Shown one piece after another: positions 17,011 to 24,068 of a DNA stretch of 64,000 nucleotides. Numbering within the stretch: position 1 is the stretch's first letter; each line of letters begins with the position of its first letter. This DNA comes from an uncultured Pelagibacteraceae bacterium (lineage in GTDB: Bacteria > Pseudomonadota > Alphaproteobacteria > Pelagibacterales > Pelagibacteraceae): positions 186,001 through 250,000 of the forward strand of contig CACJLJ010000001.1 of the NCBI GenBank assembly GCA_902594235.1. Direction: 5' to 3'. The notes below the pieces were generated by a model that saw nothing but the letters and a program-made list of their open reading frames with translations, was not told the origin of the DNA and ran no database searches. The translations under genes were made by a program, and so were the position numbers.

Positions 17011-17805
17011 TTAATTATTATCAATTTCTTCCCAATCACTATCATCTTGGGTACTAATTATTTTTTTTGAATTAAGAATTTTTTGTTGTCTATCTTGTAG
17101 GTATAGACTTTTTACTGAAGCATAAAAGTCAACAGAGTTTTCTTTTAAATTTTCGATAGAATTATAATTTTTTGCTCTAAAATCAACTCCACCAGTAACT
17201 TTAGAAGCATAATAATCTTCATGACTAACATAATGAGTATCAGTTCTAACAGTAACATTATACCAGGGATCTCCTCCCAAGAAATTTAATGTAGAGGCTA
17301 CCGTATCTCTTGCGGTGCTAGGACCCAAAACCGGTAACACTATATAACATCCAGGACCCACTCCATGTTTAGCTAGAGATTGACCGTAATCTTCTTTTTC
17401 ATATTCTTCTAAACCCATATAAGTAGCAACGTCTACTAAACCAAATATTCCAATTGTAGAATTGAGTAGTAACCTTCCAGTATTAACTCCGGCTTTTTTA
17501 AATTCACCTTGAAGAATATTATTTGGAATTGTAACTAAATTAGATAGATTATCTAATGAATTACTAACCCCAGATCTTACTGGAGATGGCAATACCCTAT
17601 AGACACTAGCAACAGGTTTAAATAAAATACCATCTAAAGCATTATTAAACGCAAAAGTTGCTCTGTTTAATTTTTCAAAACAATCTTTGACTTCTGTAGG
17701 TTCATTTTTTTTTAATAATAATTCACCATCAGATGAAGCGCTCAAATTACTAGTTAGCGCAAAAGTTGTAATTAAAATTATTAACAATTTTTTATACATA
17801 GACAT
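17011..17805 (-). CDS. mlaA: Outer-membrane phospholipid-removal protein MlaA (VacJ family)
   Basis: MlaA takes misplaced phospholipid from the outer leaflet of the outer membrane and passes it to MlaC. The 264-residue protein has DCFEKLNRATFAFNNALDG, the core VRSGVSNSLDNLSNLVTIPN with LQGEFKKAGVNTGRLLLNST, the glycine-rich DYGQSLAKHGVGPGCYIVLP and LGPSTARD, all typical of the family. The N-terminal signal segment (LLIILITTFALTSNLSAS) has no cysteine at the cleavage region, so unlike the E. coli protein it does not look lipidated. It is the first gene of the mlaA-mlaC unit. Confidence 0.93.
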   Translation of the reverse strand: MSMYKKLLIILITTFALTSNLSASSDGELLLKKNEPTEVKDCFEKLNRATFAFNNALDGILFKPVASVYRVLPSPVRSGVSNSLDNLSNLVTIPNNILQGEFKKAGVNTGRLLLNSTIGIFGLVDVATYMGLEEYEKEDYGQSLAKHGVGPGCYIVLPVLGPSTARDTVASTLNFLGGDPWYNVTVRTDTHYVSHEDYYASKVTGGVDFRAKNYNSIENLKENSVDFYASVKSLYLQDRQQKILNSKKIISTQDDSDWEEIDNN

Positions 17806-17851
17806 TCTTATAATATACTCAAATATAATGTAAATTAAGTATTTATTTAAA

Positions 17852-18565
17852 ATGCGATTAAAAATGGGCCTAAATTTGACTAGAAAATACTCATATAATT
17901 TTAGTCTGCCTAAAAGAACTCAAAAAATTATAAAATTTATAGTCATTCACTATACTGGGATGAAAAATCAGAATGATGCAATTAAAAGATTGTGTGATCA
18001 AAAATCCAAGGTTAGTTCTCATTATTTTATAAAAGACAATGGAATTTTGTTAAATTTAGTGCCAGAATTATATGAGGCTTGGCACGCTGGTAAATCAAGT
18101 TGGAAAAAATATAAATCTTTAAACAAATACTCAATTGGAATAGAGATCAATAATCCTGGGCACTCTCATGGTTACAAATCATTTAACTCAAAACAAATAA
18201 AATCTCTTAAAAACCTATTAAAATATTTAGTCAAAAAATATAAAATATTGCCAGAGAATGTTTTGGGACATTCAGATATTTCCCCAGATCGTAAACAAGA
18301 TCCTGGTGAGAAATTCCCATGGAAATTATTAGCTAAACATAAATTATGTAAGTGGCATAAGTTGAAAGAAGAGAAAATAAAAAAATATAGAAATATTAGT
18401 TTAACAAAAAAAGACAAAATATTATTTTTAAAAAATTTACATAGAATTGGATATTCAAAAAAAAATCTAATTGTAAAAGCATTTCAAAGAAGATTTAGAC
18501 AAGAATTAGTAAATGGAAAATTAGACAAAGAGTGTTTTTTAATATCAAAAAGTCTTATAAAATAA
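17852..18565 (+). CDS. N-acetylmuramoyl-L-alanine amidase (Amidase_2 family)
   Basis: The enzyme cleaves the bond between muramic acid and L-Ala in peptidoglycan or its fragments. The 237-residue protein carries the Amidase_2 zinc-site pattern: IVIHYTG (first His, about residue 32), SSHYFI, EAWHAGKSSWK (about 74), SIGIEINNPG (about 93) and the late GHSDISPDRKQDPG (about 140) with the last His and catalytic residues. A C-terminal tail of about 70 residues is basic and may bind the wall. No signal peptide is seen, so it may act on recycled muropeptides in the cytoplasm, as AmpD does. Two ATGs (17852, 17864) are possible starts. Confidence 0.88.
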   Translation: MRLKMGLNLTRKYSYNFSLPKRTQKIIKFIVIHYTGMKNQNDAIKRLCDQKSKVSSHYFIKDNGILLNLVPELYEAWHAGKSSWKKYKSLNKYSIGIEINNPGHSHGYKSFNSKQIKSLKNLLKYLVKKYKILPENVLGHSDISPDRKQDPGEKFPWKLLAKHKLCKWHKLKEEKIKKYRNISLTKKDKILFLKNLHRIGYSKKNLIVKAFQRRFRQELVNGKLDKECFLISKSLIK

Positions 18566-18611
18566 TCACTTTTATCTCTTGAAATTTGTAAATTAAATTA
18601 TAAGTTGATTC

Positions 18612-18971
18612 TGCCAGATAAACGACTTATCGCTTTAAATTATTTGTTTAAAGAGGAAAGTCCGGACTCTACAAGGATACAGTGCCAGGTAACGCCTGGC
18701 GGGGGCAACCCTAGGGATAGTGCCACAGAAAATAGACCGCCATAACATGGCAAGGGTGAAAAGGTGTGGTAAGAGCACACCGGTTCTATTGGTAACAATG
18801 AACGCTGGAAAACCCCACTGGGAGCAAGACTAAGTAGAGATGACATTGTGTAAAAACTAAAAGCCATCCTTGGCTAGTCATCAGGGTTAGTTGCTTGAGC
18901 TCAAGAGTGATTTTGAGCCTAGACAAATGATAAGTTTAAATGACAGAACCCGGCTTATAGTTTATCTGGCA
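18612..18971 (+). ncRNA. rnpB: RNase P RNA (class A)
   Basis: The catalytic RNA that trims 5' leaders from pre-tRNAs. The conserved blocks are present: GAGGAAAGTCCGGACTC near 18653-18669 (CR-I), GGTAAGAGCACACCGG near 18768 and ACAGAACCCGGCTTAT near 18943-18958 (CR-V). The ends pair as the P1 helix: TGCCAGATAAAC at 18612-18623 with GTTTATCTGGCA at 18960-18971. A T-rich run follows at 18976-18986 and may serve as the terminator. The length of 360 bases is normal for bacterial type A RNA. Confidence 0.96.
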
Positions 18972-18998
18972 AATTTCTTTTTTTTTAAATCCACAATA

Positions 18999-19020
18999 AT
19001 GTTCACGTTTTGATTCACTT
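18999..19020 (+). promoter_or_regulatory. 22-bp motif shared with the umuDC upstream region
   Basis: The 22 bases contain GTTCACGTTTTGATTCAC and recur exactly, in reverse complement, at 62803-62824 upstream of umuDC. In both places the motif has the same orientation relative to the downstream genes. GTTC-N7-GATTC is close to the alphaproteobacterial LexA box GTTC-N7-GTTC, so a LexA-type SOS site is the leading idea. It is 44 bases upstream of the -35 of mraZ. Confidence 0.6.
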
Positions 19021-19063
19021 AATATTAGTCAATAAAAGTCAATTTAGACAAATATTGAAAGTA

Positions 19064-19092
19064 TTGACTCTTTTTTAAAAAACCCATATTAT
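19064..19092 (+). promoter_or_regulatory. mraZ promoter
   Basis: TTGACT (19064-19069), a 17-base spacer and TATTAT (19087-19092) give a near-consensus sigma-70 promoter about 44 bases before the mraZ start. The -10 element lies among the MraZ boxes, so autorepression would follow naturally. Confidence 0.7.
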
Positions 19093-19107
19093 CCCATATA
19101 TTCCCAT
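19083..19107 (+). promoter_or_regulatory. MraZ operator: three CCCAT repeats at 10-bp period
   Basis: CCCAT occurs at 19083, 19093 and 19103, an exact 10-base period. The complement is ATGGG, matching the spaced TGGGN direct repeats bound by MraZ in E. coli and other bacteria. The repeats overlap the -10 of the mraZ promoter. Confidence 0.75.
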
Positions 19108-19135
19108 TATTTGGGAATAAAGGAATTTATGGTTT

Positions 19136-19591
19136 ATGTTTTTATCAACCTACGAAAACAAATTGGACAAAAAAGGAAGGGTGTCGGTGCCAGCAAGCTT
19201 TAGATCATATTTATCTAATCTTGGATATAATGGGGTTGTTTGTTATCCGTCTTTTAATAATCAATCAATTGAAGCATGGCCACAAGACAGAATAGAAAAA
19301 ATTTCAAACGCAATAGATTCTCTTAATCCTTTTGAAGAAAAAAGGGATTTTTTTGCAACATCAATATTATCGGAAAGTACAAATTTACAATTTGATAGCG
19401 AGGGTAGAATTTTACTTACACCGAAATTATTAAAACATGCAAAAATAAAAAAAAGTATGATTTTTGTTGGTCAAGGAAAAACATTCCAAATATGGGAGCC
19501 AACAATTTTTGAAAAATTTAAGGCTAACGCTAGAAAAAAATCAAACTTAAATCGTGCAAGTCTTAAATGGGAGTATCAACTAAATAAATAA
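19136..19591 (+). CDS. mraZ: Transcriptional regulator MraZ
   Basis: MraZ is a ring-forming DNA-binding protein that represses its own division/cell-wall operon. The 151-residue protein has the two AbrB-like SpoVT half-domains: [20 protein letters not shown] (residues 5-24) and the second copy [20 protein letters not shown] (near residue 83). It opens the cluster, with its operator overlapping the promoter just upstream. It is followed by ftsZ after 16 bases, which is not the usual neighbour: in most bacteria rsmH comes next. Confidence 0.95.
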   Translation: MFLSTYENKLDKKGRVSVPASFRSYLSNLGYNGVVCYPSFNNQSIEAWPQDRIEKISNAIDSLNPFEEKRDFFATSILSESTNLQFDSEGRILLTPKLLKHAKIKKSMIFVGQGKTFQIWEPTIFEKFKANARKKSNLNRASLKWEYQLNK

Positions 19592-19607
19592 ATGGGGGAA
19601 TAATAAA

Positions 19608-21080
19608 ATGACAATAAACTTTAAAACACCTGAAATAAAAGAACTACAACCAAGACTTCTAGTAATGGGAGTGGGAGGTGCTGGAGGAAATGCAATTAAT
19701 GAAATGATTGATAGTGGAATGCAAGGAGTAGAATTCATTGCAGTCAACACTGATGCACAAGATCTAAAACATAGTAAAGCAAAATTAAAAGTCCAAATTG
19801 GCTTGAATCTTACAAAAGGTTTAGGTGCAGGTGCAAAACTTGATATTGGCCAAGCTGCTGCTGATGAGTCTTTAAATGATATAATTAATATACTGCAAGG
19901 TGCAAATATGGTTTTTATCGCCGCTGGAATGGGTGGTGGAACAGGAACAGGTGCAGCACATGTTATCGCAAGAGCAGCAAAAGAATTAAATATTTTAACA
20001 GTTGGAGTTGTTACTCTTCCTTTTTTATATGAAGGTCCTTCAAGAATGAGAAGAGCTCAAATTGGATTAGAAGAATTACGAAAACATGTAGATACTATAA
20101 TAGTAATTCCAAATCAAAATTTATTTAAAATTGCGAATGAGCAAACAACGTTTGAGGAGTCTTTTAATCTTTCAAATAATGTTTTAATGCATGGGGTTCA
20201 AAGTGTTACTGATTTAATGGTCAGACCTGGCATTATTAACTTAGATTTTGCTGATGTGGAGACTGTAATGGCTTCTATGGGCAAAGCTATGATGGGTACT
20301 GGAGAAGCTGAGGGAGAAGGACGATCAATGAAAGCGACTGAGCTAGCAATTAGCAATCCATTAATTGATGATTATACTTTAAAAGGTGCAAAGGGTCTTT
20401 TAGTTAATATTACTGGAGGAAAAGATCTAAAACTATTTGAAGTGGATGAGGTAGTAAATAAGATTAGATCTGAAGTTGAAGCAGATGCAGAAATAATTAT
20501 TGGAGCAATTACAGATCCACTATTGGATGGAAAAATTAGAGTCTCTATTGTAGCCACATCATTAGATGGTCAGCAGCCTGAAACAAAATCTGTTATTAAT
20601 ATGGTCCACAGAATTCAAAATAGAAATCCAGGTTATTCAGATTTTTCAACCACAGTTGCTACAGCCTCTTATGGATTATCACCATTATCAAATCCAGTAT
20701 CGCATGGTGCTAATGCTCTCAAGCTTGAGAATGAAGTAATTTCAGATAATAATAACCAAACTGTATCACAAGAGTCTAATTATGATGTAAATGATGAGTA
20801 TCATAAAGAATTTTTAAAAAATCAGGAAATTGAAAATATTGTTGCTAAAACCTCTGATGATAGTGAGGTTTCTTTCTCAGAGGAGGCAGTTGAGCCTACC
20901 CAAAATTTACAGGATGTTCCAAACGACCTAAAGGAATTTGGTGTTGATACTGATGAACCAGATTTATTTAGTTCTGAAAATGATAATTCAGCCTCTGAAG
21001 ATTTGTTAAGATCTTCTAGTGAAGAAAATGATGAGGATGATCTTGAAATACCTGCATTTTTAAGAAGACAAAAAAATTAA
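19608..21080 (+). CDS. ftsZ: Cell division GTPase FtsZ
   Basis: FtsZ polymerises into the cytokinetic ring. The 490-residue protein has the nucleotide-binding [15 protein letters not shown] (residues 21-35), the tubulin signature GGGTGTGAA (about 109-117), the NTDAQDL loop and the T7-type [15 protein letters not shown] long acidic linker (about residues 335-475) leads to the conserved C-terminal peptide EIPAFLRRQ that binds FtsA and other partners. A Shine-Dalgarno-like GGGGGAA lies just before the start. It lies second in the cluster, behind mraZ, instead of after ftsQ-ftsA near lpxC as in most Alphaproteobacteria. Confidence 0.97.
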   Translation: MTINFKTPEIKELQPRLLVMGVGGAGGNAINEMIDSGMQGVEFIAVNTDAQDLKHSKAKLKVQIGLNLTKGLGAGAKLDIGQAAADESLNDIINILQGANMVFIAAGMGGGTGTGAAHVIARAAKELNILTVGVVTLPFLYEGPSRMRRAQIGLEELRKHVDTIIVIPNQNLFKIANEQTTFEESFNLSNNVLMHGVQSVTDLMVRPGIINLDFADVETVMASMGKAMMGTGEAEGEGRSMKATELAISNPLIDDYTLKGAKGLLVNITGGKDLKLFEVDEVVNKIRSEVEADAEIIIGAITDPLLDGKIRVSIVATSLDGQQPETKSVINMVHRIQNRNPGYSDFSTTVATASYGLSPLSNPVSHGANALKLENEVISDNNNQTVSQESNYDVNDEYHKEFLKNQEIENIVAKTSDDSEVSFSEEAVEPTQNLQDVPNDLKEFGVDTDEPDLFSSENDNSASEDLLRSSSEENDEDDLEIPAFLRRQKN

Positions 21081-21098
21081 TGGTCTTCGAAAAAATAA

Positions 21099-22109
21099 AT
21101 GGTAGCCACCATGTTATCGGATACATCAAAGCATTATCCGGTACTGCTAAATGAATTGATTAGCATTATTTCCCCTCAACATGGTGGCACATTTATTGAT
21201 TGTACATTTGGACAGGGCGGTTATTCAAAAGAAATTTTAAAATATAAAAATACTAAAGTAATTGCTTTAGACAGGGATGAAGATAGCTATAAAATAGCAC
21301 ATGATATTTTAGAAAAATATGAGAATAGATTTTTATTTAAAAATCAAAAGTTCAGTCAATTAGATAATCTTAAAATTAAAAACGAAAATATCAAAGCTAT
21401 TGTTTTTGATTTAGGTTTCTCTTATTCACAAATTAAAGATCCATCCAAAGGTTTATCTTTTAATTACACTGGTGATTTGAATATGTGCTTAGGTAAAAAT
21501 GAATTTTCAGCTAGAGATGTGATAAACAAGTTAGAGGTTAAAGAATTAGAGCAAATTTTTAAGTTTTTTGGTGACGAAAATGATGCAAAAAAAATTGCAA
21601 TAGAGATTGGAAAGGAAAGAAGAAAAACAGATATAAACACGAAAAAATTAGTTGAAATTATTGAAAAAACTAAAAAAAAGAAAAATTACAAAATTCACTC
21701 TGCTACAAAAGTTTTTCAAGCATTAAGAATCTTTGTTAACAAAGAAATAAGTGAACTAATATATGGTTTAATTGCTAGTACAAAAGTATTAAAAAAAAAT
21801 GGTGTATTGGCAGTTGTTACATTTCATTCTTTAGAGGATAAAATAGTAAAATATTTTTTTAAATCATTGTCAGAGAAAAAAAGTATTTCACGATATATGC
21901 CTCAGTTAAAACAACCAAAAACATTATTTAAATTAGTAGAAAGGAAACCAATTACACCAACAAAAAAAGAACTTAGTGAAAACTTATCATCAAGATCAGC
22001 TAAATTAAGATATGTTATAAAAAAAGATGATTTTTACAAATTTGATACAGATATTTTAGAAAAGTTTAAAAATTTAATTAAAATTGAAAATTTTAGCGTC
22101 AAATTATGA
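21099..22109 (+). CDS. rsmH: 16S rRNA m4C1402 methyltransferase RsmH (MraW)
   Basis: RsmH methylates N4 of C1402 in 16S rRNA. The 336-residue protein shows [29 protein letters not shown] (SAM motif I, about residues 32-47), [20 protein letters not shown] with the GLSF motif, [13 protein letters not shown] and [14 protein letters not shown], all characteristic. The chosen start is ATG at 21099; ATG at 21111 is an alternative. The final four bases overlap ftsL (ATGA). Confidence 0.96.
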   Translation: MVATMLSDTSKHYPVLLNELISIISPQHGGTFIDCTFGQGGYSKEILKYKNTKVIALDRDEDSYKIAHDILEKYENRFLFKNQKFSQLDNLKIKNENIKAIVFDLGFSYSQIKDPSKGLSFNYTGDLNMCLGKNEFSARDVINKLEVKELEQIFKFFGDENDAKKIAIEIGKERRKTDINTKKLVEIIEKTKKKKNYKIHSATKVFQALRIFVNKEISELIYGLIASTKVLKKNGVLAVVTFHSLEDKIVKYFFKSLSEKKSISRYMPQLKQPKTLFKLVERKPITPTKKELSENLSSRSAKLRYVIKKDDFYKFDTDILEKFKNLIKIENFSVKL

Positions 22110-22384
22110 AAAAATTTATAATTCTTTTGTTAATTTTTTCATTAATTTTCGTTACAGCATACGTAAAAAATTCAACAAAAAAACTTGAAGATGAGATATT
22201 CATCACAAAAGAAAATTTAAGAATTTTAAAAAAAGAATTTGAAAAAGTTAAATTAGAATTTGATTATTTAAGTTCTGCTGAAAAATTAATCGAATATCAA
22301 AATCTATATTTTGAAAATGAACTTATTCCAAAAAAGATTACAGAAATTAAGATATTAAATAAAAAAGTTTTTAATGAAAAGTAA
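22106..22384 (+). CDS. ftsL: FtsL-like cell division protein
   Basis: A 92-residue bitopic protein: a short cytoplasmic start, one membrane span ([17 protein letters not shown], residues 3-19), then a coiled-coil stretch ([20 protein letters not shown] onward) and a short tail. FtsL sequences diverge strongly, so the call rests on size, layout and position between rsmH and ftsI, where ftsL always lies. It should pair with FtsB and FtsQ in the divisome. Overlaps: 4 bases with rsmH and 11 with ftsI. Confidence 0.85.
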   Translation: MKKFIILLLIFSLIFVTAYVKNSTKKLEDEIFITKENLRILKKEFEKVKLEFDYLSSAEKLIEYQNLYFENELIPKKITEIKILNKKVFNEK

Positions 22385-24068
22385 TAACTCTAGAATAATC
22401 TTAGAAGAACAAAAAAACGATTTTTTATATAAAGAGAATAAGTCTAATCTTAATATAACATTTAATAGAGTTGCATTTATTTTTTTTGTTTTTTTTATTA
22501 TTTCGTTTATTTATTCAATTCATCTTATTCACCTTGGTTCAAGAAAAGATAATACACAAATAAGGTATAATAATGATTTAATAAATAAAAAATTTTATAG
22601 GGCAGATATAGTAGACAGAAATAATGAATATTTAAGTAAAACGATAAGTTCAATAGATATAGGGATAAGCCCAAGTCAAATTATAGATAAAAAAAGATTA
22701 ATCTTTAATTTAAAATATATATTTCCGCAAAAAAATTATTCTGAAGTCGAAAAAAAAATTAATAAAGGAAAATTTTTTTATTTTGAAAAAAAAATTTCTG
22801 ATGAAAATTACGAAAAAATTATGAAACTTGGTGATAAATCAATTGAACCTAGAGAAAATATAATTAGGTTATATCCACAAAAAAATTTATTTAGTCATAT
22901 TATTGGACAAATCGATAATGATAATAATGGTATCTCAGGATTAGAAAAATCTTTAGATGAAAGACTAAAAACGGAGTCAAATCCGATAAAATTGACTGTA
23001 GACTCTAATATTCAATATTTGGTTAGAAATGATCTAGAAAAATTTAATAAAATATTTCGTACAAAAGGTAGTGCAGCAATTTTAATGAATATACATAATG
23101 GAGATATACTTTCGTTTGTTTCCTTGCCAGACTTTAATTTAAATGAAAGAAAAAATATTGATGATAAAAATTTTATAAATAGAGTTACTAAAGGAGTTTA
23201 TGAATTAGGTTCAGTTTTTAAGCCTTTTACATTTGCTGCAGCACTTAACTCGGAAACGATAAAGCCATCAACTAAATTTTTTGATTTACCAAAATCAATT
23301 ACATGTGCAGGTTATCCTATTAGAGAGTACGATAAGGAAATTCCTAAAGATTTAACTGCAGAACAAATATTAATTAGATCAGGAAATATTGGATCTGTTA
23401 GAATTGCTCAAAAAATTGGAGAAGAAAAGTTTAAAAGTTTTTTAAAAAAGATAGGAGTTATTGGTAATTTTGAATTTGATATAAATGAAATAGCTGTAAA
23501 TGAAGATTTCTCTATGGGAAAATGTAAATTAGCTACAGCATCCTTCGGTCATGGCGTAACCACAACTATATTACAGTTAGCCAAAGGATATTCAGTTTTA
23601 TCAAATGGAGGGTATAATATTAAACCAAAATTAATTTTAACAGATACTAAAAAGTCAGATAATCAAAAAGAGCTAATATTAAAAAACGGTGTGTCAGAAC
23701 AAGTTGTAAAAATTTTAAGGAAAGTTGTAACAGAAGAGGAGGGCACCGCTGGTCTTGCGAATGTAGAGGGTTATGAAGTAGCAGGTAAAACTGGAACAGC
23801 CGAACAAGCTTTTGATGGACAGTATTCAAATACAAAAATTAATACTTTTGCATCCGTTTTTCCTTCTTCAAAACCAGAATTCGTATTTATTGTAATGCTA
23901 GATTCACCCGTGGGATCACCAAGTTATGTTTATAATTATAGAAACAAAAAAGGAAGTTTTACAGGAACACCGTTTAATACAGCAGGATGGACTTCTGTTG
24001 AAGTAGCTGGTCAAATTTTAGAAAAAATTGGGCCTATTTTAGCCACAAAATATCAAGAAGTTTATTGA
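22374..24068 (+). CDS. ftsI: Peptidoglycan transpeptidase FtsI (PBP3)
   Basis: The division-specific class B penicillin-binding protein that cross-links septal peptidoglycan. The 564-residue protein has a cytoplasmic tail, one membrane span (AFIFFVFFIISFIYSIHLIH, about residues 34-53), the PBP dimerisation domain (RADIVDRNNEYLSKT, about 76) and the transpeptidase domain. The catalytic motifs are SVFK (about 282), SGN in IRSGNIGSV (about 340) and KTG in VAGKTGTAEQ (about 469). It works with FtsW, encoded four genes on. It overlaps murEF by 4 bases. Confidence 0.96.
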   Translation: MKSNNSRIILEEQKNDFLYKENKSNLNITFNRVAFIFFVFFIISFIYSIHLIHLGSRKDNTQIRYNNDLINKKFYRADIVDRNNEYLSKTISSIDIGISPSQIIDKKRLIFNLKYIFPQKNYSEVEKKINKGKFFYFEKKISDENYEKIMKLGDKSIEPRENIIRLYPQKNLFSHIIGQIDNDNNGISGLEKSLDERLKTESNPIKLTVDSNIQYLVRNDLEKFNKIFRTKGSAAILMNIHNGDILSFVSLPDFNLNERKNIDDKNFINRVTKGVYELGSVFKPFTFAAALNSETIKPSTKFFDLPKSITCAGYPIREYDKEIPKDLTAEQILIRSGNIGSVRIAQKIGEEKFKSFLKKIGVIGNFEFDINEIAVNEDFSMGKCKLATASFGHGVTTTILQLAKGYSVLSNGGYNIKPKLILTDTKKSDNQKELILKNGVSEQVVKILRKVVTEEEGTAGLANVEGYEVAGKTGTAEQAFDGQYSNTKINTFASVFPSSKPEFVFIVMLDSPVGSPSYVYNYRNKKGSFTGTPFNTAGWTSVEVAGQILEKIGPILATKYQEVY

